Counted from the first letter of the stretch, positions 6,367 through 13,767 are shown. The stretch is 14,217 nucleotides of DNA from DASCNA01 sp036011305 (GCA_036011305.1 DASCNA010000228.1:1-14217), one strand, 5' to 3'. Made by a program: numbers and translations. Notes: generated by a model from the letters alone, not told the origin.

Positions 6367-7497
6367 TTAAACTGTTTTTACTTCTCTATTATATTTAATT
6401 ACTTTTTTATATAGTTCAGTGATATCTTGTGCGGTTTTTTCAGCTCCTTTTTTACCTACAAAGAAAAAGTGTGAGCCATAAATAGATAAACTCAAGTTTT
6501 TTGTTGCTGAACTTGTTATACGTGCTATTTGATCAGTTTTATCAGGTCTCAATTTACCTATCTTTTTATTTTTCATAAATAAGTGATATATTTTTTGATC
6601 GATTATCTGGCTCCAATATGATTTATTTAAAATAGCCAGTTGTCCTGTAACAGGAGACGTATAAATCCCTGAATTGTATATAATACCTGTCACTGGATAA
6701 TCTGAAATATTTTCTGCATGACTATCTTTTAATGCTTCGGCAAAATTGTTAATCCATATTCCGTTATTGTAACGAGTAGGTGAGCCAAATAGTTCAACTG
6801 GTAAATTCCCCATAAACTGGTTCATATATATATGCTTTGGTATAATTTGATGACCGTTTAATTTATTTTGTGCGAGAATACATTTATAAAAAAGATTATT
6901 AAACATATGTGTTCGAATAAGGCCGTTGGGTGCCATTTTATATTCTTTGATTATGTTTCCCGGATTGCATTGAGGCAGTGCTGGGGCAGAAGATAGACCG
7001 ATAAATAAATTTAAATTAATTTTATCTTTTTCAGCAGCGATATTAAATGTCGGAGCAATTCTTCCCGCCATACTCCATCCTACCAATATAACATTTTTTG
7101 ATAAATCATATTTTTTAATATATTGTGATGTAATATCTGCTGTTTGTTTTCCCCAGTCAGTAATATTATAATTAGGATAGACTTTTGTAAATGCTGGATT
7201 TTGGATAGGATATGATATGCCTAAAAAAGAATATCCTTCTTTATGAATCCAATATTCCAAGAAATCCTTCTGATTACACTCTGGGGAACCGTAAAAAATA
7301 CGAGCCATGTGAGCAAAGCCAGGAATTAGTACCACTAAAGGTTTTGTGTCAATACCTTTTTTAAATTTAACTACTGCTTGAAAACCGTCAACATTAATTA
7401 ATTTTTCACCTGGGTATAAATTTTTATTTTTAGCAGCAAAAGAACTGAATGTAGCAATAAATATAATAAATGACATGCAAATGAAAATTTTTTTCAC
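6367..7497 (-). CDS. secreted alpha/beta hydrolase
   Basis: Probable exported serine esterase, lipase or peptidase. Residues 1-22 form a signal peptide (MKKIF, hydrophobic core, ending SFAA). The fold is marked by the oxyanion strand LVVLIPGFAH (54-63) and the nucleophile elbow GWSMAG (140-145), with Ser142. H343 in YGSHFFFVG is near the C-terminus, where the catalytic His belongs. The acid residue is not certain; D267 in ISDYPVTG is a candidate. The 376 residues include an extended region (about 175-265) that may be a lid. Cysteines at 74, 177 and 206 could form a disulfide after export. Start is GTG at 7497 with AGGAG eight bases upstream. It is transcribed alone, tail to tail with the propeller gene. 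The substrate is unknown. Confidence 0.78.
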   Translation of the reverse strand: MKKIFICMSFIIFIATFSSFAAKNKNLYPGEKLINVDGFQAVVKFKKGIDTKPLVVLIPGFAHMARIFYGSPECNQKDFLEYWIHKEGYSFLGISYPIQNPAFTKVYPNYNITDWGKQTADITSQYIKKYDLSKNVILVGWSMAGRIAPTFNIAAEKDKINLNLFIGLSSAPALPQCNPGNIIKEYKMAPNGLIRTHMFNNLFYKCILAQNKLNGHQIIPKHIYMNQFMGNLPVELFGSPTRYNNGIWINNFAEALKDSHAENISDYPVTGIIYNSGIYTSPVTGQLAILNKSYWSQIIDQKIYHLFMKNKKIGKLRPDKTDQIARITSSATKNLSLSIYGSHFFFVGKKGAEKTAQDITELYKKVIKYNREVKTV

Positions 7498-7592
7498 AAT
7501 TTAATCTCCTGAATTTATATATTTAGATCTGTTTTTTAGTAATTATTTTGTCGTGATTTTATTGGATGTTGTTATTCTGAAAAATCTGATCT

Positions 7593-8867
7593 TTAGTAGT
7601 AACTATTTTGAACAACATTTTTCAGTAATCCTTTTTTAGCACTTTTATAGAATTTTATTTTCCTGTTAAATCTTAATTTTATTTTTAGGACGGCTAAAAG
7701 TGCAATAAACGAACATAAGCCACTTGCTGCGCCCAAGGTAAAAGTGGAATCTATGTGCATGAAACTGACACCGAATATAATTATTCCGCTTCCCGCCATT
7801 TGTAGAAAACCTGATAATGCTACTCCAGGGCCAGATGTTTTAGGTAGTTTATTTAACATTCCTGCAGTAGCATTGATGTAGGTTAATGATATTCCTAAAG
7901 CTTCAATTGTTACAAGTCCGGTTACTATCAGGTAATTGTTGATTTGTAAATTTTTTGCAAAAGCAAGAATAAGACTTGAGCAAAAAATAATTATAGCACC
8001 TGATAAAATAATTTTATTTAGCTGAATATTTCTCTTATTAAGAAATGCTGAAATCTTGCCGCCTAAAATAAAGGAAAGAGTAGGTATGATAATCAAAGTT
8101 CCGTACTCAGCAGAATTTAAATGAAATTGAATCTGATAAATAAAAGGAGTAGCAGCAATATAAAGTGTTAAACAGGCGTATGAAAAAACAATACATATAA
8201 CATATTTTAAATATTTTTTATTTATAAATAAACAGGCATAACTATGAATAATATTTTTTGTATTTATAGGAATACGTTCTTCTTTTGTAAGAGTTTCAGG
8301 CAGATAAAGTTTTAAAATAATAAAACCTATAACAGAATATATTAATAAGATGAGGAAAAGCGTTTTCCAAGTAAATTCAATTAGAATAATACCTCCTAGA
8401 AAAGGTGCAAAAGCTGGAAAAAGAGCGGTGAATGTGGTTATTGTAGATACTGCCCATCCAAGAAGATTTTTAGGAAAATAATCTTTCAGCATAACTCTAT
8501 ATAATACAGATGTAGATCCCAATCCCAATCCCTGTATAAATCTTGCTGTTATCAGCTGGTCAATCGAGTTCGCAGATATTGCTAATAAGATACCTGCTAT
8601 TAGTATTGCTAAGCCAATTAATAACGATTTTTTTCTACCAAAACTATCAGATATTGAACCAAAAAATATTTGAGAAAGGGCATAGCCTATGAATGATGCA
8701 GAGACACTTTGAGCAACAATGCTATTTGATACAGACAGATCTTTTGCAATTAACGGCATTGCTGGAAAGTACATATAATTGACAAACATGCCTATCGAGA
8801 TAAACACTATCAAAAGCATCATAAATATTTTCATTCTTCTATCAGTTGAATCTATATTTCGAATCAT
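7593..8867 (-). CDS. MFS drug-efflux transporter, Bcr/CflA type
   Basis: Inner-membrane proton-driven exporter of the 12-helix DHA1 group. Counting from the ATG at 8867 (424 residues), there are twelve hydrophobic segments. Motif A is GSISDSFGRKK (70-80) in the loop between helices 2 and 3. The helix-4 stretch RFIQGLGLGSTSVLYRVMLKDYF is typical of Bcr/CflA, and the antiporter-like stretch FAPFLGG follows. Family members export bicyclomycin, chloramphenicol, sulfonamides or cysteine; the substrate here is not predictable. The frame stays open upstream to an ATG at 8969, but GGAG six bases before 8867 and the start of helix 1 near residue 15 decide for 8867. It stands alone, 188 bp from the nucleotidyltransferase-like gene, with direct repeats upstream that may be regulatory. 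Confidence 0.87.
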   Translation of the reverse strand: MIRNIDSTDRRMKIFMMLLIVFISIGMFVNYMYFPAMPLIAKDLSVSNSIVAQSVSASFIGYALSQIFFGSISDSFGRKKSLLIGLAILIAGILLAISANSIDQLITARFIQGLGLGSTSVLYRVMLKDYFPKNLLGWAVSTITTFTALFPAFAPFLGGIILIEFTWKTLFLILLIYSVIGFIILKLYLPETLTKEERIPINTKNIIHSYACLFINKKYLKYVICIVFSYACLTLYIAATPFIYQIQFHLNSAEYGTLIIIPTLSFILGGKISAFLNKRNIQLNKIILSGAIIIFCSSLILAFAKNLQINNYLIVTGLVTIEALGISLTYINATAGMLNKLPKTSGPGVALSGFLQMAGSGIIIFGVSFMHIDSTFTLGAASGLCSFIALLAVLKIKLRFNRKIKFYKSAKKGLLKNVVQNSYY

Positions 8868-8924
8868 AATTATCTCCAGGGGGTATTGAATTTTGCTATT
8901 TATAATATGTGATAAATGCTTATT

Positions 8925-8943
8925 ATTCCTATATGAGAGGAAT
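8925..8943 (-). promoter_or_regulatory. inverted repeat in the probable promoter of the MFS gene
   Basis: ATTCCT, 7 bases, AGGAAT. On the minus strand it lies between a TTGTTT at 8946-8951 and an AATAAT at 8922-8927, which could be -35 and -10 boxes with an 18-bp spacer. A palindrome in the spacer is a usual place for an efflux-pump repressor of the TetR/MarR kind, but no regulator gene is adjacent. Confidence 0.3.
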
Positions 8944-8958
8944 ATAAACAATCTGGAG

Positions 8959-9009
8959 AAAAGAGACATTTGGCGTTTATCTTTAAAGAAATAGCTGCAA
9001 AAGAGACAT
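8959..9009. repeat. pair of direct repeats AAAAGAGACAT, 40 bp apart, upstream of the MFS gene
   Basis: The same 11 bases occur at 8959-8969 and 8999-9009; 13 of 14 match if extended (ATTTG against ATATG). The start-to-start distance of 40 bp is close to four helical turns, so both would face the same side of the DNA. They lie upstream of the candidate MFS promoter. Confidence 0.45.
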
Positions 9010-9055
9010 ATGTTCTTTTATAGATTTTTTCTGTTTACTGTAGCAAGTGGATAAT

Positions 9056-9643
9056 TTATGCTTTGAATTTTATTTTTGTGCCAACATAATCTATAATATC
9101 TGTGATATTTGTTATTTTTTTTTGCAGCACAGCTTTATATACATGATAACTGCTAAAACTTGGCGTACGGAAGTTGTCTCCTTTTAATCTTTGTTTGCAC
9201 TCTAGTATTAAATTGCGTTTGTCCTTAGTCATGTGTTTGAGAAAATCTTCAGTTTCATAAAGTTTTTTCTGAAGAGCTTGTTGAGGTATAACCCATATGT
9301 CTACCTTCCATAAGCAGTCAAAACTGTCAGTTTCTATTTTTAGCTGTAAATATTGACCTGGGGGGCAGCTTGCAAGTCTTTTACAATAATCACGTTCTAC
9401 TTTAACAGTAACAATTCTGTCATAGTTTGCTATTAATTTTCCTGCGGCAATTCCTAATTCAGTGATGATATTTTTAGATTTTGGTGTGACAAGATATATA
9501 TCTATGTCTGGCCAAACCATTACATCAAGTTCATAGCTACCGGTAAAATATACTTTGCCAATTTCTTTTAAAGTGTCATAAATTCCGCATTTGAATAATA
9601 AAAAGTCGGCTTCTTTTTTTAGTTCTGCTGCTAATATGCTCAT
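9056..9643 (-). CDS. nucleotidyltransferase-fold protein (Pol-beta-like)
   Basis: A 195-residue protein with the core motif of the nucleotidyltransferase superfamily. TGSYELD (34-40) supplies the Gly-Ser of the fingers, PDIDIYL (45-51) supplies the Asp-x-Asp metal pair (D46, D48), and WKVDIWV (112-118) supplies the third carboxylate D115. All catalytic residues appear present, so it may transfer a nucleotide to a small molecule, sugar, protein or drug; members include aminoglycoside-modifying enzymes and MNT-type antitoxins. No HEPN partner gene is seen. The ATG at 9643 is preceded by AAGAGAA, which overlaps the stop region of the ABC-2 permease gene 14 bp upstream. It is therefore most likely the third gene of the ABC exporter operon. 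The substrate and its relation to export are unknown. Confidence 0.72.
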   Translation of the reverse strand: MSILAAELKKEADFLLFKCGIYDTLKEIGKVYFTGSYELDVMVWPDIDIYLVTPKSKNIITELGIAAGKLIANYDRIVTVKVERDYCKRLASCPPGQYLQLKIETDSFDCLWKVDIWVIPQQALQKKLYETEDFLKHMTKDKRNLILECKQRLKGDNFRTPSFSSYHVYKAVLQKKITNITDIIDYVGTKIKFKA

Positions 9644-9657
9644 AGAAATTCTCTTTA

Positions 9658-10431
9658 TTATTTAATAATAATTTTTTTCATTCGCTGTATGGCTATATAA
9701 CTGAATATTAATGTAAAACCTATGCAGTAAATAATATCCAATATTATTGAATGGATAGGATATGGACCGTAAATAGCTCTGGCCAGCTGAACAGTATGCG
9801 CCAATGGGAAAATATTGATTACCCATTGTATTGGAGGCGGAAGATTACCTAAAGGAAATACTGTGCCTGAAAACATAAACATAGGGCTAATAACACCTGT
9901 AATAAAAAAGTTTATCTGATTTATGTTTTTTATAAATGAAATAAAAATAAGCGAGACAGATGCAACCATTATGCTTGTTACAAATCCCAGGACAGGAATA
10001 ATTAGAATTTCAAAATTCAACGGTAGAACACCGAAAACAAGAAATATAAGGGCAACTATAGCTGAAAATAAAAGTCCTTTAGTTCCGGCCCAGATTATTT
10101 CACCGATGAAAATATCATCGATATTTAACGGTCCTGATAGCATGTAATCATACACTTTGTTATATTCCAGTCTTATATATGTGCCGTAACTGCATTCAAA
10201 AGCAGCAGTGAATAATGCGGATGCCAATGGAAGTCCGATAGCCAAAAATTGGATATAAGGCAGATTATCCATACTTTTGATATACTGACTTAATCCAAGC
10301 CCGATACCTATCATGAAAATTAAGGGTTCTATGATAGGCGGAAAGCAGTTGCTGAAAAAGTTTTTACTGTAAACTTTTAAATGTCTATACCAAGAGCTGT
10401 AGATTCTTATTGTTTTATGTGGAACATTCAT
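9658..10431 (-). CDS. ABC-2 type exporter permease, NodJ-like
   Basis: Integral membrane subunit of an ABC-2 exporter, partner of the NodI-like ATPase 66 bp upstream. About 257 residues with six hydrophobic segments. The recognisable ABC-2 features are an early IIEPLIFMIGIGLGL helix, ASALFTAAFECSYGTYIRLEY before helix 3, and the C-terminal SGTVFPLGNLPPPIQWVINIFPLAHTV loop, the conserved stretch of the NodJ/DrrB/YadH group. Start: the ATG at 10431 or the in-frame TTG at 10437; neither has a good Shine-Dalgarno sequence, and I prefer ATG. NodIJ exports lipo-chitin oligosaccharides in rhizobia, but most homologues are unspecialised exporters of drugs, lipids or glycans, so the substrate here is open. 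Confidence 0.85.
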   Translation of the reverse strand: MNVPHKTIRIYSSWYRHLKVYSKNFFSNCFPPIIEPLIFMIGIGLGLSQYIKSMDNLPYIQFLAIGLPLASALFTAAFECSYGTYIRLEYNKVYDYMLSGPLNIDDIFIGEIIWAGTKGLLFSAIVALIFLVFGVLPLNFEILIIPVLGFVTSIMVASVSLIFISFIKNINQINFFITGVISPMFMFSGTVFPLGNLPPPIQWVINIFPLAHTVQLARAIYGPYPIHSIILDIIYCIGFTLIFSYIAIQRMKKIIIK

Positions 10432-10497
10432 GATCAATTTTAGATTTTAGATTTTTCGTTAAATTATTAACTCGTAATTTCAAATTTGTAATTATTG

Positions 10498-11439
10498 TTA
10501 TTGGTTTTCGTTTAACCTTCTACCGGTTAACTTTATAAATAGGTCTTCTAAATTTGAATTTCTGAGCACATAATCATCATTCGACAGTTTATTAGCGATA
10601 TTTTGAAGTGATTTAAAACTTTCGGAATAACAGTAAACAGGCTGATCCTGGTCATACTCAAAATTTACATCTTTACTATCTTTCAGATACTCATCTAATT
10701 TATTTTTAGATAAAGGAGGCAGTTCCAGAACAAATCTGTCTATGTTTTCTCTAAGTAAATTTTTTGGTTTTCCTTCTATAATTTTTTTACCTTTATCCAT
10801 TATTATAATTTTGTCGCAAATTTGATATGCTTCGTCCATATAATGTGTGGTAAGAAGAATTGTTATTCCTTCTTTTTTTAACTGCCTGATTTTCTGCCAG
10901 ATAATCTGTCTAACCTGGGGATCTAAGCCTACTGTAGGCTCATCAAGTATAATGAGTTTTGGATTATTTATGAGGCAACGTGCTATTAGAAGTCTTCTTA
11001 CCATTCCTCCGGAAAGAGCTATACATTTTTTATTGGCTTTTTCTGTCAGCTGCATAAAATCCAGTAATTCATTAATTTTTTGTTTTACTGCATTTTTTCT
11101 CAGGCCAAAGAATTTAGAATATGTCATTAAGTTTTCCAGGACGTTCAGGTCAGCATCAAGATTGTTGTCCTGAGGAGCAACGCCGGTTATGGCCTTTATA
11201 TCACATGGATTGTGTGCCGGATCATAACCAAATACACTCATCTTGCCTGAACTGTTCAAATCTCTGTTTATTCTTCCATAGATTAACTTCATTAAAGTAG
11301 TTTTTCCTGCTCCGTTAGGTCCAAGAAATCCAAAACAGGTTGCTTTTTCTACTTCGAAATTGATTCCTTTAACAGCTTTGAAATTATCATAAGATTTATG
11401 TATATCCGTTCCTGAAATAACTATTTTGTCATTGTTCAT
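10498..11439 (-). CDS. ABC-2 exporter ATP-binding protein, NodI-like
   Basis: ATPase of the exporter whose permease follows 66 bp downstream. The 313-residue protein has Walker A GPNGAGKT (40-47), Q90 in TGVAPQDNNLDADL (85-98), the stretch typical of NodI/DrrA-type subunits, signature ALSGGMVRRL (141-150), Walker B LIILDEP (162-168), D-loop GLD (171-173) and H199 in TTHYMDEA. A C-terminal domain of about 85 residues follows (230-313), usual for the NodI/CcmA-like branch. LSGGM in place of LSGGQ is common in this branch. The start ATG at 11439 has no clear Shine-Dalgarno sequence. The 131 bp separating it from uridine kinase are AT-rich, contain only a weak 5-bp hairpin near 11509-11525, and may hold its promoter. 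Confidence 0.9.
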   Translation of the reverse strand: MNNDKIVISGTDIHKSYDNFKAVKGINFEVEKATCFGFLGPNGAGKTTLMKLIYGRINRDLNSSGKMSVFGYDPAHNPCDIKAITGVAPQDNNLDADLNVLENLMTYSKFFGLRKNAVKQKINELLDFMQLTEKANKKCIALSGGMVRRLLIARCLINNPKLIILDEPTVGLDPQVRQIIWQKIRQLKKEGITILLTTHYMDEAYQICDKIIIMDKGKKIIEGKPKNLLRENIDRFVLELPPLSKNKLDEYLKDSKDVNFEYDQDQPVYCYSESFKSLQNIANKLSNDDYVLRNSNLEDLFIKLTGRRLNENQ

Positions 11440-11570
11440 ATAACAGCTTAATTCACATATTTTTATATTAGAGAGTAGATAAAGTAAATTAATAAATATA
11501 AATGATAAAACAAACAGTTGTTGTCTTTTTTATTTTATATAAATTATTTAATGACTGTTCCAGCAAGGCG

Positions 11571-12197
11571 TTAAGTGTTTGCTTTTTTAAGTTCTTCTAT
11601 ATGTGTGTTAATCTTTGTAACTAGTAGATCCAGACCTACATAATTTTCAGTATTTCCCGAAATTATCAAATCTGAATACTGTCTGCTTGTTTCCACAAAC
11701 TTGTTATGCATTGGACGAACAGTTGACAGATATTGATTAATGACTGAATCAGAGGATCTGCCACGTTCATGAAGATCTCTTATTATTCTTCGTGACAGTC
11801 TTAGGTCATTTGCTGTATCTATAAATACTTTAATATCAAACATTTGTCTCAGTTTTTTAACAGAAAAAATAAGTACGCCTTCTACTAGAATAATTGGTTT
11901 GGGATATATTGTAATTGTATCAGCTTTTCTATTGTCACAGGTAAAATCATAAATAGGCTGTTCTATAGGTTTGTTGTCCATCAGCATTTTAAGATGTTTG
12001 ATAAACATTTTATTATCAAGTGAAGCAGGATGATCAAAATTTCTTGTTTTTTTAATTTTAGGAGGTAAATCTGCCTTACTTTTGTAATAAACATCATGCT
12101 CCATATGCTGTATGTAATCTGAGTCTACTCTTTCCAATACTTTTTGTGTAAATGTAGTTTTTCCGGAAGCAGTACCTCCACAAATACCTATTATCAC
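11571..12197 (-). CDS. udk: uridine kinase
   Basis: Phosphorylates uridine (and usually cytidine) to the monophosphate in pyrimidine salvage, in the cytoplasm. The 208-residue length is normal for the family. Motifs: P-loop GGTASGKT (7-14), HDVYYK (34-39), NFDHP (53-57), PIYDF (81-85, uridine-binding), ILVEGVL (103-109, Walker B with Glu106) and the lid RRIIRDLHERGRSSDSV (136-152). The GTG start at 12197 is fixed by a perfect AGGAGG seven bases upstream and by the P-loop lying right behind it. It is divergent from the methionine-rich protein gene and 131 bp from the NodI-like gene downstream, so it may be a single-gene unit. Confidence 0.93.
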   Translation of the reverse strand: MIIGICGGTASGKTTFTQKVLERVDSDYIQHMEHDVYYKSKADLPPKIKKTRNFDHPASLDNKMFIKHLKMLMDNKPIEQPIYDFTCDNRKADTITIYPKPIILVEGVLIFSVKKLRQMFDIKVFIDTANDLRLSRRIIRDLHERGRSSDSVINQYLSTVRPMHNKFVETSRQYSDLIISGNTENYVGLDLLVTKINTHIEELKKANT

Positions 12198-12204
12198 TTC
12201 ATAT

Positions 12205-12210
12205 CCTCCT
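12205..12210 (-). promoter_or_regulatory. strong ribosome-binding site that sets the GTG start of udk
   Basis: AGGAGG on the minus strand (AAAGGAGG with flanks), seven bases before the GTG at 12197. An out-of-frame ATG lies between them, which makes the GTG the only sensible start. Confidence 0.8.
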
Positions 12211-12258
12211 TTAAGGTATTATTTTACAAAAAAATCTTTATTAATCTTAATATAATTC

Positions 12259-12289
12259 ATTTTTTAAATTATGTTTTTATTTAAAAAAT
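12259..12289. repeat. 11-bp perfect AT-only inverted repeat between udk and the Met-rich gene
   Basis: ATTTTTTAAAT, 9 bases, ATTTAAAAAAT. It lies mid-way in the 174-bp divergent promoter region. It could be a protein-binding site for shared control or simply AT-rich curvature; pure A/T composition makes chance pairing more likely. Confidence 0.3.
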
Positions 12290-12318
12290 AAAAATGTATT
12301 TATGTTAGAGATAATGCT

Positions 12319-12324
12319 TATAAT
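12319..12324 (+). promoter_or_regulatory. candidate -10 box for the Met-rich protein/TrmH unit
   Basis: TATAAT, 48 bases before the ATG at 12372, with a TG four bases upstream that resembles an extended -10. No good -35 is visible, so confidence is low. Confidence 0.35.
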
Positions 12325-12371
12325 TGAGATTATATAGTTAAATGTTAAATTATTTATTCTAGAGGTTAAGT

Positions 12372-12809
12372 ATGTTCAGCAAGTTTATGGAAATTATGAT
12401 GAACAAAATGTGTTCAGGCGATAAAGAAAAAATGATGAATGAAATGATGGGGAAGTTTTGTGAAAATTTGTCAGTTGAAGATAGGAAAAAAATGATTGAA
12501 TCAATGATGCCTAAAATGATGGATGGTGTCAATATGTTGGAACTTATGCCTACTATGATGATGAAAATGATGAATAATTCAGATTCGTGCTGCAATAATA
12601 TGCCGGATTCTAAAATGAATATGATGCCTGATATGGCACAAAAAATGATGCCGGCATGCCTGGAGTTTATTCTGTCTAAAATTTCTATTGATGAAAGGAA
12701 GCAGTTTATTTTAAAATTGATATCTGTTATCAATGATTATGGTTTGAACAATTTCGACACAGCGGAAAAAAAGGTTTTTGTGAAAGAAATCAATAAATTG
12801 ATAGAATAA
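12372..12809 (+). CDS. methionine-rich, cysteine-containing small protein, possible metal-binding
   Basis: A 145-residue protein of two unlike halves. Residues 1-93 hold 28 Met, mostly as MM or MMM groups spaced in helical rhythm (MM at 9, 21, 25, 45, 49, 66, 84, 92; MMM at 62), together with Cys 14, 30, 73, 74 and 96. Residues 94-145 contain no Met and look like an ordinary helical domain (ISIDERKQFILKLI, TAEKKVFVKEINKL). No signal peptide or membrane segment, so probably cytoplasmic. Such Met and Cys clusters could bind soft metals such as Cu(I), or line a hydrophobic groove; proteins of this style occur in other anaerobes and archaea, but I know no proven function. ATG at 12372 has AGAGG six bases upstream. 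The TrmH gene follows after 8 bp, so the two are co-transcribed. Confidence 0.8.
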   Translation: MFSKFMEIMMNKMCSGDKEKMMNEMMGKFCENLSVEDRKKMIESMMPKMMDGVNMLELMPTMMMKMMNNSDSCCNNMPDSKMNMMPDMAQKMMPACLEFILSKISIDERKQFILKLISVINDYGLNNFDTAEKKVFVKEINKLIE

Positions 12810-12817
12810 AATATATT

Positions 12818-13498
12818 ATGCAATCCAAAGAGAATACTGAAAAGCAAATTGAATTTTTAACAGATTTTGTTACCGCAGAACGTTTGGATAAGATAAATAA
12901 CATTATTGAGAAGAGGACAAAATATCTGACAGTTGTGCTTGAAGATATTTACCATCCGCACAATGCAAGTGCTGTTATCAGAACATGCGAATGTTTTGGC
13001 ATTCAGGACATGTATACTATTGAAAATGTAAAACAGCACAGGGTAAATAAGTGCGTGACTCAGGGAGCTGGTAAGTGGGTAACTTTAAATAGATATGCAA
13101 ATGCTGCAAATAACACAGAAAACTGTGTTAGGCATCTGAAAAAAAAAGGTTATAAAATTGTTGCAACTTCGCTTAGAGAAGGTGTCAGTGTCCCCCCTGA
13201 AGAACTTCCTGTGGACAATAAACTTGCCCTATGTTTTGGTACGGAAGAACTGGGCTTAAGTGATACTCTACATGATATGGCGGATTATTTTGTTAAAATA
13301 CCTATGGTTGGTTTTACACAGAGCTTTAATATATCAGTAAGTGCGGCTTTAATATTGCAGGTTTTGACAGGAAAACTACGAAATAGTGATATAGGCTGGA
13401 AATTAAACTGCAAAGAAAAACAGGATATCAGATTGAACTGGATAAAAAATAGCATCCGGAATGTGGATGCCATATTAAAACGAATTGAGCGCTGTTAA
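12818..13498 (+). CDS. trmH: TrmH-family (SpoU) tRNA/rRNA 2'-O-ribose methyltransferase
   Basis: SAM-dependent SPOUT enzyme, most like TrmH, which methylates the ribose of G18 in tRNA. Of 226 residues, motif 1 is LEDIYHPHNASAVIRTC (41-57) with Asn49 and catalytic Arg55, and TQGAGKWV (81-88) is the tRNA-contact stretch. Motif 2 is CFGTEELGLSD (139-149). Motif 3 is IPMVGFTQSFNISVSAAL (161-178), which forms the knotted SAM site. The C-terminal tail (about 190-226) is charged, as in TrmH. Spacing and the QSFNISVSAAL form favour TrmH over RlmB or TrmL, but the exact target is inferred. It begins 8 bp after the Met-rich gene with no clear ribosome-binding site of its own, which implies translational coupling. 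It ends 11 bp from the convergent LapA-like gene. Confidence 0.87.
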   Translation: MQSKENTEKQIEFLTDFVTAERLDKINNIIEKRTKYLTVVLEDIYHPHNASAVIRTCECFGIQDMYTIENVKQHRVNKCVTQGAGKWVTLNRYANAANNTENCVRHLKKKGYKIVATSLREGVSVPPEELPVDNKLALCFGTEELGLSDTLHDMADYFVKIPMVGFTQSFNISVSAALILQVLTGKLRNSDIGWKLNCKEKQDIRLNWIKNSIRNVDAILKRIERC

Positions 13499-13509
13499 GC
13501 TTCGGTGAT

Positions 13510-13719
13510 TTATTTCTTTTTTCTAGTAAAATAATACTGGACTATGATGCCAATTATGAATCCAATAATAGCTGTTATTATAAGAAGCAGTGCAGTGGAA
13601 ACCTCTGCTACTGTAAAACCTATTATTTTAAAGTTTACAGCACTGTTAATGTTGGAAAGAATCAGAATTGCAATTATGACAATTAATACAATGATAGATA
13701 TAAATTTTGCTTTTTTCAT
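13510..13719 (-). CDS. LapA/DUF1049-like small membrane protein
   Basis: A 69-residue protein with two hydrophobic helices (about 7-25 and 43-62), a short loop with NSAVNFKIIGFTVAEVSTALLL between them and a basic tail (FTRKKK). This layout, a beta-like pair of strands with an F/V-x-F pattern then the second helix, matches the LapA (DUF1049) domain. In E. coli LapA works with LapB in controlling lipopolysaccharide assembly through LpxC. It is shorter than E. coli LapA, lacking much of the C-terminal cytoplasmic segment, and no lapB is next to it. ATG at 13719 is preceded by a GGGG-containing stretch about 9 bases upstream. It is tail to tail with trmH. Confidence 0.68.
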   Translation of the reverse strand: MKKAKFISIIVLIVIIAILILSNINSAVNFKIIGFTVAEVSTALLLIITAIIGFIIGIIVQYYFTRKKK

Positions 13720-13745
13720 AGGTTTTACCCCGTTTTTAATATTTT

Positions 13746-13767
13746 TATAAGAATAAATATTCTTATA
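13746..13767 (-). promoter_or_regulatory. perfect 10-bp palindrome upstream of the LapA-like gene, operator candidate
   Basis: TATAAGAATA, AA, TATTCTTATA. With only a 2-base centre it suits a dimeric DNA-binding protein better than an RNA hairpin. It starts 27 bases before the ATG at 13719 and would overlap the promoter or the leader. No nearby gene encodes a recognisable regulator. Confidence 0.4.

Noticed and set aside
8868..8969. 34-residue N-terminal extension of the MFS transporter
   Set aside because: The frame is open but has no ribosome-binding site at 8969, and it covers promoter-like sequence; GGAG before 8867 and helix 1 placement favour the shorter form.
10504..10532. Inverted repeat TTAACC/GGTTAA near the end of the NodI-like gene
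   Set aside because: Only six pairs within coding sequence, expected by chance.
9923..11173. Plus-strand open frames of 74 and 108 codons
   Set aside because: Antisense to the ABC-2 permease and its ATPase, both of which carry full family motifs.
12359..12733. Minus-strand open frame of 124 codons
   Set aside because: It is the antisense of the Met-rich gene; its Ile/Phe/His-rich product is what reversed ATG and AAAATG repeats give, and the sense gene has a proper ribosome-binding site.
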